Shown here one piece after another: positions 1 through 6,437 of a stretch of 6,437 nt of DNA. The translations under genes were made by a program, and so were the position numbers. Position 1 is the first letter of the stretch; each line of letters opens with the position of its first letter. Location: contig JAWPNA010000068.1 of the NCBI GenBank assembly GCA_045402695.1, positions 1-6,437 of the forward strand, read 5' to 3'. The notes beneath the pieces are model-generated. The model worked only from the letters and a program-made list of their open reading frames with translations. It made no database searches and was not told the origin of the DNA. Source of the stretch: JAWPNA01 sp045402695. Lineage in GTDB: Bacteria; Acidobacteriota; Polarisedimenticolia; JACPZX01; DASXTC01.

Positions 1-1212
1 GTGCGCGGCGGAGCGGACGGCTCGCCCTCCCGCACCGGCGCTCGCGAAACCGTGGCCGATCTCGACACGCTGCCGTTTCCTGCGCCTCACTACCGCGGAC
101 ACCACCTCGACCCGGAAGCCGAGGCCTCCTTCGTCATCACCTCGCGTGGCTGCCCCGCCCGCTGCACCTTCTGCAACACGCCCGACTTCTGGGGCACCCG
201 CATGCGCTTCCGCGGCCCGGAGAACATGATGGAGGAAATCCGCTTCCTGAAGGAGAAGCTCGGCATCATCCAGGCAGGCATCCGGGACGACACCTTCACG
301 GTGCACAAGCGCCGTCTCATCGAGTTCTGCAAGAGGCTCATCGATTCACGGCTGCACGTGATGTGGAGCTGCCAGTCGCGGGTCAACGCCATTGACGAGG
401 AAAGGCTCGCCTGGATGCGCCGAGCGGGGTGCGACCATATCCAGTACGGAATCGAGTCAGGCTCCCCGCGCATCCTGAGCGAGCTGGCCAAGGATATCAC
501 CACGGACGAGATCCGCGCCGCGGCGGAGGCGACCCGGAAGGTGGGCCTCACCCTCTCCATCTACTTGATCAGCGGGGTGCCCGGCGAGACGGAGGAGGAT
601 TACCGTTCGACGCGTGCGTTGGTGGAGGAGATCCGCCCTCACGATGGCATCGTGGCCCCTCTGGCGGTCTTTCCCGGCACGCACATCTACGCCCGCATGA
701 AGGCCGAAGGGCGTATCGACGACGACTTCTGGGTGCGCGAGACGAAAGACACGTTGTACGAGATGACGGGAGCTCCAGCACGGCGGTCGTTCAGGCGGCT
801 GGTGGATCTATGCGCGCGCGTGGGCCGCGCTGCCGGTTACGCGCGCGAGGAGCTGGAAGAGCACAAACGGCTGCTGCCCGGGTCGTTTCCCACGTGGCTG
901 GCCTCGGGCGAGGCGTACGAGCAAGCCGGCGACGTCGGGGCGGCGCTGGGGGAGTACGAGGAGGTCCTCAGGTTCAGCCCCGGCAACCTATGGGCTCTGG
1001 CTCGCATCGGGAACCTCATGCTGGCCAGCGGCGATCCGGACGCGGCCACGCTCTATTACCGGCAAGCGCTCAGGTCGGCGCCGCGCAGCCGGTACCTGAA
1101 TCAACTGCGGGACACGGCGGCGCGAGGCGTGAGGCCTCGCGTGCCGGGCGGGGCGCATAGGAGAGACGACGGGCGCGCGGGAGGTTTGAGACACGGGGGG
1201 CGCAGCGCGTGA
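1..1212 (+). CDS. Radical SAM protein with C-terminal TPR repeats (5' partial)
   Basis: This is a radical SAM enzyme of the class that usually carries an N-terminal cobalamin-binding domain. The 4Fe-4S motif C-x3-C-x2-C is at residues 51, 55 and 58 (GCPARCTFC). An R-D-D-T-F-T segment (95-100), a GIESGSP motif (150-156) and SGVPGETEED (191-200) follow in the usual order of the SAM-binding barrel. Residues about 297-363 form two TPR units (PTWLASGEAYEQAGDVGAAL... and LWALARIGNLMLASGDPDAA...), a likely protein-interaction tail. The last 28 residues are Arg/Gly-rich and look unstructured. The frame is open at base 1. The segment DLDTLPFPAPHY (20-31) is typically the linker after a B12-binding domain, so the GTG at base 1 is probably internal and about 150-200 residues are missing. 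The substrate is unknown; relatives include methyltransferases and other C-H activating enzymes. Its stop overlaps the next gene's start (GTGA), suggesting cotranscription and translational coupling. The family call is firm, the reaction is not. Confidence 0.9.
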   Translation: MRGGADGSPSRTGARETVADLDTLPFPAPHYRGHHLDPEAEASFVITSRGCPARCTFCNTPDFWGTRMRFRGPENMMEEIRFLKEKLGIIQAGIRDDTFTVHKRRLIEFCKRLIDSRLHVMWSCQSRVNAIDEERLAWMRRAGCDHIQYGIESGSPRILSELAKDITTDEIRAAAEATRKVGLTLSIYLISGVPGETEEDYRSTRALVEEIRPHDGIVAPLAVFPGTHIYARMKAEGRIDDDFWVRETKDTLYEMTGAPARRSFRRLVDLCARVGRAAGYAREELEEHKRLLPGSFPTWLASGEAYEQAGDVGAALGEYEEVLRFSPGNLWALARIGNLMLASGDPDAATLYYRQALRSAPRSRYLNQLRDTAARGVRPRVPGGAHRRDDGRAGGLRHGGRSA

Positions 1213-2201
1213 GCCTGGAGGTCGAGTTCTACTTCGATTTCTCGTCGCCCTATTCGTACCTGGCGGTGGGCCCGCTGGAGGAGATCTGCGCGCGCAGCGG
1301 AGCGGAGCTCATCTGGCGTCCCATCCTGCTGGGGCCCATCTTCAAACAGCTCGGCAAGGTGCCGCTTTTCCTGCGGCCGGGGGAGGGGGACTACGCAAGG
1401 CGCGACCTTGTGAGACTGGCGCGCCACCTGGAGATGCCGTTGAAGGTCCCGCCGGTCTTCCCCGTCAACGGACTCTCCGCGTGCCGGGGTTACGCCTACG
1501 CGAGTGGTGCCGGCAAGGGAGCGGCTTACTGCCGCCGCGTGCTGGAGGCATGCTGGGCGGAGGGCAAAGACGCCGGGGATCTCCTCCTGCTCCGGTCGGT
1601 GGCGGCGGAGCTGGGCCTGGACCCGGAGGAGTTTCTGCAATCGCTGACCCGCCCTCAGGTCAAGGAGTGGCTGCGGGGTCAAACGGACGAAGCGATGCGC
1701 CGCGGAGTGTTCGGGGCGCCGACCTTCTTCGTGGGGCAGGAGATGTTCTACGGCCAGGACCGTCTCTTCATGGTCGAGGAAACCTTGTCGCGACTCCACC
1801 CGCCCGAGGTCATGTCGTCCTCGACGCCATTCAACCGGTGGTTCGGGATCCGCTGGGTGGCGAGGGACGCGGGGCGGGCCGAGTACGAGATGCAGGTTAC
1901 CCCGGTGATGCTCAATCGCCGCGGCGTGGCTCACGGCGGCGCCGTCTGCTCCTTGCTGGACACGGCCCTGGGCGCGGCCGTGGTGTCGGGGATCGATCCG
2001 GCGGAATGGTGCGCGACGCTGGATCTGTCGATCCAGTTCCGGGATCCGATGCGCGCCGGCCGCGTCGTCGGGCGGGGGCGAATGGTCAAGAGAGGACGGC
2101 GGGCCGCCTTCGCCGACGGAGAGATCGTGGACGGCTCCGGGAAGGTGCTGGCCGTGGCGCACGGCACCTGGTACATCTGGCCAGGCCCTCCCGACGCCTG
2201 A
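1209..2201 (+). CDS. Fusion: HCCA isomerase/GST-kappa-like domain + PaaI-type hotdog thioesterase
   Basis: A 330-residue protein with two recognisable domains. Residues 1-196 match the DsbA-fold 2-hydroxychromene-2-carboxylate isomerase/GST kappa family: FYFDFSSPYSYLA at 7-19, where Ser13 before Pro is at the position of the family's glutathione-activating serine, and a GVFGAPTFFV cis-Pro loop at 166-175 followed by YGQDRL (181-186). No CxxC is present, so it is not a disulfide oxidoreductase. Residues about 202-326 match PaaI-like acyl-CoA thioesterases: Asn236, HGG at 242-244, Asp251 in SLLDTALGAA, and a beta-rich C-terminus. The linker between domains is only a few residues. In known families the first domain isomerises a ring-cleavage product in naphthalene/aromatic catabolism and the second hydrolyses aromatic or acyl CoA thioesters; joint action on one pathway is inference. 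The GTG start fits the normal N-terminus of the family, has a G-run at 1195-1200 as a weak ribosome site, and overlaps the upstream stop. The substrate cannot be told. Confidence 0.88.
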   Translation: MSLEVEFYFDFSSPYSYLAVGPLEEICARSGAELIWRPILLGPIFKQLGKVPLFLRPGEGDYARRDLVRLARHLEMPLKVPPVFPVNGLSACRGYAYASGAGKGAAYCRRVLEACWAEGKDAGDLLLLRSVAAELGLDPEEFLQSLTRPQVKEWLRGQTDEAMRRGVFGAPTFFVGQEMFYGQDRLFMVEETLSRLHPPEVMSSSTPFNRWFGIRWVARDAGRAEYEMQVTPVMLNRRGVAHGGAVCSLLDTALGAAVVSGIDPAEWCATLDLSIQFRDPMRAGRVVGRGRMVKRGRRAAFADGEIVDGSGKVLAVAHGTWYIWPGPPDA

Positions 2202-2219
2202 GATCCCCCCACCGCCGCG
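2202..2219. other. Intergenic gap between convergent genes
   Basis: Eighteen bases separate the stop of the isomerase-thioesterase fusion (+) from the stop of the peptidase-like gene (-). The stretch is C-rich with no inverted repeat followed by a T-run on either strand, so no intrinsic terminator can be recognised. Transcripts from both sides probably read into each other's 3' ends unless another mechanism such as Rho stops them. Confidence 0.7.
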
Positions 2220-3968
2220 TCAGTTGGTCGCGGCAGAGGCTGGACTCTCGATCCCGAGGGCCTCCAGATAAAGGTCGAACTTGAAGCCGCCGTCGAAAGC
2301 GCGGGCCATCCGCTCCTCCAGGGGCAGCAGCTCCCCGTCGGCATAGCAGCGCTCGATGAGCCAGGCGGCGGTCTTGCCGGACCCGAACCGCCCATCGCCG
2401 AACTGCGCCCGGATCTTCTGGTGCAGCTCCGCCGCGATCGTGGCGCCGATGATTCGGTCCTGCGATGACGCGGGCCGGATGACGCGGTCAACGTCTCCTT
2501 CCCACGAAACGGGATCACCGGCCCCTACTGTGACGTCGAGCGCCTTGGCGTACAGCTCCCGGTATCTCTGGCCCAGATCGGCATCGGGGTTCACGTACAG
2601 CGTGTATTGCATCCCGAGATCGAGGAGCAGCCGGCGCAGTCTCAGCAGCTCCCTCTCACGCGCATCCTGCATGAAGAGCTCGATCGCATGGCGGTCCATG
2701 CCGAGCTGCTTTTCCAGAAACAACGGATCGCGCAGAAAGCCGGCCATCGTCTCGGCCATGCCCTCGGCGTACGGGCCGTTGCGCGTGCCCGGGAGACACT
2801 CGTATCCCTTCAGCATCGGCGCATCCTGCTTCGTGAAGGCGGCCTGCAGGGCGAGTCCGTGACCGCGCAGCAGTCGTTCGTACAGGCTGGGACCCGACTC
2901 ATCAGGATCCGGAGCCGCGATCCTCACATCCGCCGGGATGCGCAGGATCCGGCCCTCGCCGGCCACAGCGGGATCCGCGGCGAGGATCCTCGCGGGCAGC
3001 GCGCCGGGATCGAAGCCGAGCGCCGAGAGGAGCTTTCTCGCCGCGGGTACGGCCCCCTCGAAGGGAAAAGACGTCTCCCAGATTTTCGCCATTCCTCTGT
3101 CGAGGGACCTCTTTCTCATGGCGTAATCGAGGTCCCACGGTTCCAGCCGGTCCAGCTTCAGTCCTTCCGCGATCTCGGCGGTGAGCTGGGCGTAGGCTCC
3201 CTTGCTCCTTGCGATCAGCAGCTCCATCACCGAGAAGATCCAGTACGGCCTCAGGTCCTGCGCCTCCTGGATCAAGTGGTGGTAGTAGCGCACCTCCAGT
3301 GCCTCGGTCTTGGCGGCACGAAGCCGCACCAGCCGCGCCATGCCGGCCGTGAGGGAGGCAGGCAGGGTGAACCGCGCGATCCACGCCTTCCTGCGGGCGG
3401 CCCGATCGGGCTCCTCCTCGATGATCCGCTGCAGCGCGGCGCGCGAGACAATCTTGCCGTCGAGGCTGAACCGCAGGGAGAGAATCTGAGCCGCCAGATC
3501 GTCGGCGAGGGCCGAGACCTCTGGATCAAGCTCGACCGTGGCGGTGGTCCGGGCTCGTTTGAGAAGACGCACCCGCCGGATGAGGGAAGGGTCGTGGGTG
3601 ACGGTGCGCCGCGGCCCCCAGTACGTGAGGATCTCCTCCACATCGCCGCCGGCGAGAACGTGAGCCAGCGCACGGCGCGCCCCGGCGAGATCAGGAAGCT
3701 CGCTACCGGCTCCGCGCGTGGCGCGCCGCCACTCGGCTTCGGCCAGCCTGGAGCAGGCGGCCTCGTACCGGGACTCGATCTCGTCGAGCCGCTTTCTCAG
3801 GCCCTCCTCGGTGGTGATGTCGAGGCCGGGGGCCGCGGACGTCGGGGGGGGCGTGGCCTCCTGCGTGGAGGCGAGCTCGGCGCCGACACCGCCGGGGGAG
3901 AGGATCAAGACCCAGGAGAGGAGGATGGTCAGCGAGCGGAAACTGGCTATGCGAAGAAGGGGCGCCAC
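2220..3968 (-). CDS. Exported M2/M3-like gluzincin peptidase homologue, HExxH motif lost
   Basis: With a GTG start at 3966-3968 the product is 582 residues. The N-terminus is a clear signal peptide: basic n-region MAPLLRIASFR, hydrophobic core LTILLSWVLIL, and a likely cut after V-G-A (28-30), followed by a Pro/Thr/Ser/Ala-rich spacer to about 48. The rest is predicted to be almost entirely helical, as in peptidyl-dipeptidase A (M2) and oligopeptidase (M3) relatives. The segment YERLLRGHGLALQ (363-375) aligns with the family's Y-E-x-L-L-H-E-x-G-H-A-L pattern, but the three catalytic positions are Arg368, Gly369 and Leu372. The downstream EG-M-A motif carrying the third zinc ligand is kept (Glu402). 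There is no HE dipeptide anywhere and no reading frame at the motif restores one, so a simple frameshift does not explain it. I infer an enzymatically dead, envelope-located protein, perhaps binding peptides. It is last in the operon and overlaps the symporter by 22 bases. The family assignment is from pattern memory and is moderately sure; the export signal is stronger. Confidence 0.72.
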   Translation of the reverse strand: MAPLLRIASFRSLTILLSWVLILSPGGVGAELASTQEATPPPTSAAPGLDITTEEGLRKRLDEIESRYEAACSRLAEAEWRRATRGAGSELPDLAGARRALAHVLAGGDVEEILTYWGPRRTVTHDPSLIRRVRLLKRARTTATVELDPEVSALADDLAAQILSLRFSLDGKIVSRAALQRIIEEEPDRAARRKAWIARFTLPASLTAGMARLVRLRAAKTEALEVRYYHHLIQEAQDLRPYWIFSVMELLIARSKGAYAQLTAEIAEGLKLDRLEPWDLDYAMRKRSLDRGMAKIWETSFPFEGAVPAARKLLSALGFDPGALPARILAADPAVAGEGRILRIPADVRIAAPDPDESGPSLYERLLRGHGLALQAAFTKQDAPMLKGYECLPGTRNGPYAEGMAETMAGFLRDPLFLEKQLGMDRHAIELFMQDARERELLRLRRLLLDLGMQYTLYVNPDADLGQRYRELYAKALDVTVGAGDPVSWEGDVDRVIRPASSQDRIIGATIAAELHQKIRAQFGDGRFGSGKTAAWLIERCYADGELLPLEERMARAFDGGFKFDLYLEALGIESPASAATN

Positions 3969-5446
3969 TTCTCCTCCGGAGGCGGCGGCGCCATATAGGA
4001 GACCACGACCAGCAGGGCGACGGAGACGAAGGCCGCCGGGATCACGATGTAGTCGGTTTCCAGCCATGGGCGGTTGTGAGAGATCTGGTAGTAGCTGTTG
4101 ACGACCGTTATCGCCAGCGTGGTGATCATCCCGCCGGCGATTGAGGCCACACCGCCCCAGGCGGTGGCCCTCTTCCAGAGGAACGCCGCCAGGATCGCCG
4201 GCGTCAACCCGGCCCCCACGAAGGTGTAGGCGGTGAAGGCCATGGCCAGGACGGATGGGTAGAACCGTAGCATCGAATAGGCCAGCACCGCCAGCATGAT
4301 GATGAAGCCACGCTGGATGAGCAGCAGCTCCTTGTCGCGTATGCCCGGCGCGATGAACCGCTGCACGACATCGCGCGCCAGGCTCGTGCTGGGGGTCAAC
4401 AGGAAGGCGTTCGCCGTCGAGATGATGATGGCCACCGCGGCGCACATCAGCATTGCGCCCGCCCACAGCGGCAGCCCCACCTCCGATCCATGCCTCGCTG
4501 TGTAGAGAATGATCGTCTCGGTCTTGCCCTGCGCCGCTAGATCCTTGAAGTGGCTGCTGCCCACCACGGCCAGCACGCAGATCAGCGTCTCGATGACGAC
4601 CGTGCCGATCACCCAGCCGACCACCGCGCGGCGCGCCGACCTCTCCGACGCGGCCGAGAAGAACTTCTGATACATGTTGCTCTCGCCCATCAGCAGGAGG
4701 AACGTGGGAAGTGAGACGCCGAGCGCCCACACCCATCCGCCCAGGTGGATCTCCTGGCCGAACATGACGAGGTGCCGGACCTCATCCGGACCGAACAGCG
4801 TGAAGTGATCGGCCGGGAGGTTGCTTACGATCGCCGGCCATCCTCCCAGGCCGGAGATCATCAGCGGCACGGCGATCAGGATACCGACGATGATCATGGC
4901 GCCGTTGAGGATGTCGAGCGTGATGACGCTCACCATCCCGGCCAGACAGGTGTACAGGACGACGAAGATCGCGGTGATGGTGATGCCCCACGCCGGCGGG
5001 ATGCCAGCCACCAGCTCCAGCACGATCCCCATCCCTCGGAACTGGTACCCGGCGATCGTCGTGTAGGCGATGACGATGGTGAGCGTACCCATCAGCCGCG
5101 CCGCGGGGTGGTACCGCTTCTCCAGAAGATCGGGAAGCGTGTACTCCGAGATGCGCCTCACGCGGCCCGCGAGGAAGAAGACGCAGCAGATCCCCACCCA
5201 GGCCCCCGCGCTCATCCAGATCTCCGGCAGTCCCATCCGGTAGGCCAGGCCCGCCCCGGCGATGATCGATCCGCTGCCGATCCAAGTGCAGATCAGAGTC
5301 GAGACCAGCATCCACGTGGGGGTGCGGCGCCCCGCCACCATGAACTCGCTCTGCGTCTTGACGCTGAACGACTTGTAGAGGCCGATCCCCACGAGCACGA
5401 GCAGGTAGGTGAGCACGACCCCGGAGAAGAATGGATCGAACGTCAT
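3947..5446 (-). CDS. Sodium:solute symporter (SSS family)
   Basis: A 499-residue inner-membrane protein with about 13 hydrophobic segments, the usual size and topology for the SSS family (LeuT fold, relatives PutP, PanF, SGLT). The first helix is at 8-23, followed by the SVKTQSEFMVAGRR loop (28-41) and the unwound-helix region TLICTWIGSGSIIAG (50-64) that lines the substrate and Na+ sites. IIISTANAFLLTPSTSLARD (340-359) matches the family signature; Ser343 and Thr344 fall where PutP has its Na2-site Ser340/Thr341. RISEYTLPDLLEKRY (98-112) is also typical. It should import a small organic solute with Na+; the substrate cannot be read from sequence, but location between a peptidase and a peptidase-like exported protein favours an amino acid or small peptide (inference). 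The ATG overlaps the upstream M24 stop as ATGA with no strong Shine-Dalgarno, so translation is probably coupled. The 3' end overlaps the next gene. Confidence 0.92.
   Translation of the reverse strand: MTFDPFFSGVVLTYLLVLVGIGLYKSFSVKTQSEFMVAGRRTPTWMLVSTLICTWIGSGSIIAGAGLAYRMGLPEIWMSAGAWVGICCVFFLAGRVRRISEYTLPDLLEKRYHPAARLMGTLTIVIAYTTIAGYQFRGMGIVLELVAGIPPAWGITITAIFVVLYTCLAGMVSVITLDILNGAMIIVGILIAVPLMISGLGGWPAIVSNLPADHFTLFGPDEVRHLVMFGQEIHLGGWVWALGVSLPTFLLLMGESNMYQKFFSAASERSARRAVVGWVIGTVVIETLICVLAVVGSSHFKDLAAQGKTETIILYTARHGSEVGLPLWAGAMLMCAAVAIIISTANAFLLTPSTSLARDVVQRFIAPGIRDKELLLIQRGFIIMLAVLAYSMLRFYPSVLAMAFTAYTFVGAGLTPAILAAFLWKRATAWGGVASIAGGMITTLAITVVNSYYQISHNRPWLETDYIVIPAAFVSVALLVVVSYMAPPPPEEKWRPFFA
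3971..3977 (-). promoter_or_regulatory. Shine-Dalgarno GGAGGAG that fixes the peptidase-like gene start
   Basis: GGAGGAG on the - strand lies inside the last codons of the symporter gene (its Pro-Glu-Glu-Lys segment), two bases before GTG at 3966-3968; from the GGAGG core the spacing is four bases, slightly short but usable. No ATG occurs in this frame near the signal peptide, and this GTG gives a complete n-region for it. An ATG far upstream at 4736 would read through most of the symporter in another frame and is not credible. Confidence 0.75.
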
Positions 5447-6437
5447 GCCAGCAGCGCCGGCAGGTCGGTCTGGATCGGCGGCCCGGTGATGATCGCCTCG
5501 GAGCCGCGGATGTAGAGGTTGATCTCCGAGCGGATGCCGAACTCGGGCAGGTAGATGCCCGGCTCGATGGTGAAGGCGGTGCCCGCGATGAGATGCCTGT
5601 CGTCGATGGTCTCGAGGTGATCCAGGTGGGCGCCATTACCGTGCACGTCGTAGCCGAGGTTGTGCCCGGTGCGGTGCGTGAAATACTGCCCGAAGCCACG
5701 GGTCGTGATCACGTCGCGCGCCACGTCGTCCACCTCCCAGCCCTTCACGGGCCGTCCGGAGGCCACGGCCTCGACCACGAACGAAGCTGCGGCGTCCCTG
5801 CCCGCGAGCACGGCGTCGAACACCTCTCGATGGCGCTGCGGCACGCGCGCGTCCAAGAAGGCCGTCCATGTGATGTCGGCGTAGATCGCGTCAGGCGTGT
5901 TCTTCTTGGCCCAGATATCGATGAGCAGGAGGTCCCCGCGCCGGACGGGAGACGAACCGTGCGGGCCGGGGGAATAGTGCGGCTGGCCGGCGTGCTCGTT
6001 GACCGAGACGATAGGGGGATGGTCCGCCACGAAGCCGCCTGCGGCGAACAGGTCCACCAGGAAGCACTGGATGTCGTACTCGGTGGTGGCCACCGAGGAA
6101 GCAACCCGCCGCCTCACCCAAGCGAAGGTCCGGTCCACCGCATCGCGCAGCATCCTGGCGGCCTCGAAGTGGCCGGCCACCTGGGACTCGGTCATCACCG
6201 CCTCGAAGGTCTGCACGAGATCCGCCGAGGAGACCACCTCCGCGCCGCACCCGCGTACCATTTCGAGAGTGCCCGCGTCCACGCGCGAGACGTACGGGAT
6301 GGCGTTGCGCGGCGAGTATTGCATGGCGACGCCCCGGGCGCCCTTCAGGGTGGAGGCCAGGTGTCCCTCCAGCTCCTTCCAGCCGGAAAACAGGAGCCTC
6401 CGGCCGGGCAGGTGGTCCAGCGCGTCGGCCTCGATGC
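5443..6437 (-). CDS. M24 family metallopeptidase, Xaa-Pro dipeptidase/aminopeptidase type (5' partial)
   Basis: A cytoplasmic 'pita-bread' metallopeptidase, probably cleaving Xaa-Pro or related short peptides. All five expected metal ligands are visible; numbering from the Met at 6324 they are Asp136 (LLIDIWAK), Asp150 (YADITW), His221 (RTGHNLGYD), Glu254 (FTIEPGIYLP) and Glu267 (IRSEINLYI). The substrate-side region VNEHAGQPHYSPG (108-120) is also typical. The frame stays open from that Met to the right edge, and the extra 37 codons encode a continuation typical of the family (for example LLFSGWKELEGHL), so the Met at 6324 is internal and the true start and most of the N-terminal domain are outside the window. 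One small deviation is Trp where many members have Arg in the D-x-T-R-T motif (here DITWT). It is the first visible gene of a three-gene operon, overlapping the symporter start by ATGA. The exact specificity (dipeptidase or aminopeptidase P) is not determinable here. Confidence 0.92.
   Translation of the reverse strand, partial: IEADALDHLPGRRLLFSGWKELEGHLASTLKGARGVAMQYSPRNAIPYVSRVDAGTLEMVRGCGAEVVSSADLVQTFEAVMTESQVAGHFEAARMLRDAVDRTFAWVRRRVASSVATTEYDIQCFLVDLFAAGGFVADHPPIVSVNEHAGQPHYSPGPHGSSPVRRGDLLLIDIWAKKNTPDAIYADITWTAFLDARVPQRHREVFDAVLAGRDAAASFVVEAVASGRPVKGWEVDDVARDVITTRGFGQYFTHRTGHNLGYDVHGNGAHLDHLETIDDRHLIAGTAFTIEPGIYLPEFGIRSEINLYIRGSEAIITGPPIQTDLPALLA

Noticed and set aside
1209..1800. Thiol-disulfide oxidoreductase (DsbA) function for the first domain of the fusion
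   Set aside because: The active-site position reads S-S-P-Y-S with no CxxC, and there is no signal peptide; this matches the isomerase/GST-kappa branch instead.
1101..2162. 353-codon open frame on the - strand opposite the fusion gene
   Set aside because: Low-complexity His/Arg/Pro-rich translation with no domain; the + strand frame holds two intact domains.
2406..2420. AELHQKI (residues 513-519 of the peptidase-like protein) as a relocated HExxH
   Set aside because: It lacks the HE pair and the second His, and lies after the third-ligand motif, so it cannot serve as the zinc site.
2607..3998. 463-codon open frame on the + strand opposite the peptidase-like gene
   Set aside because: It is rich in Arg, Gly and Pro with no recognisable domain, and is the usual antisense shadow of a high-GC gene. 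The opposite strand has a signal peptide and family motifs.
3969..4736. N-terminal extension of the peptidase-like frame up to an ATG at 4736
   Set aside because: This stretch encodes the symporter's transmembrane helices in another frame; the extension reads as Gly/Arg/His-rich noise and would bury the signal peptide.
4745..5515. 256-codon open frame on the + strand
   Set aside because: Asp/His/Arg/Pro-rich shadow of the symporter with no motif or ribosome site.
6322..6324. ATG as the start of the M24 peptidase
   Set aside because: The frame continues to the right edge and the 37 upstream codons encode family-like sequence, so the Met is internal.

Overview
The window is compact, high-GC bacterial DNA. 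It holds five protein genes and almost no intergenic space. GTG starts, stop/start overlaps and strong third-position GC bias suggest a high-GC, probably environmental, non-model bacterium. I cannot place it in a phylum from the sequence alone. I saw no RNA gene, mobile element, CRISPR array or repeat.

Left part, + strand (1-2201): a radical SAM protein with C-terminal TPR repeats, whose N-terminus lies off the left edge, is followed with a GTGA stop/start overlap by a two-domain protein. That protein fuses a DsbA-fold 2-hydroxychromene-2-carboxylate isomerase/GST-kappa-like domain to a PaaI-type hotdog thioesterase domain. The overlap implies one transcript.

Right part, - strand (2220-6437, read right to left): an M24 (Xaa-Pro dipeptidase/aminopeptidase type) metallopeptidase whose 5' end is off the right edge overlaps by ATGA a sodium:solute symporter. 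The symporter in turn overlaps by 22 bases an exported protein that looks like an M2/M3-type gluzincin peptidase. In that last protein the HExxH zinc motif is gone: the equivalent positions read R-G-H-G-L, and the protein contains no HE dipeptide at all. The set suggests a peptide or amino-acid salvage operon: an envelope protein of peptidase ancestry, a Na+-coupled importer and a peptidase for (possibly proline-containing) peptides.

The two operons converge tail to tail with only 18 bases between stop codons and no visible terminator hairpin. The points most worth a second look are the exported pseudo-peptidase in a transporter/peptidase operon, and the isomerase-thioesterase fusion.
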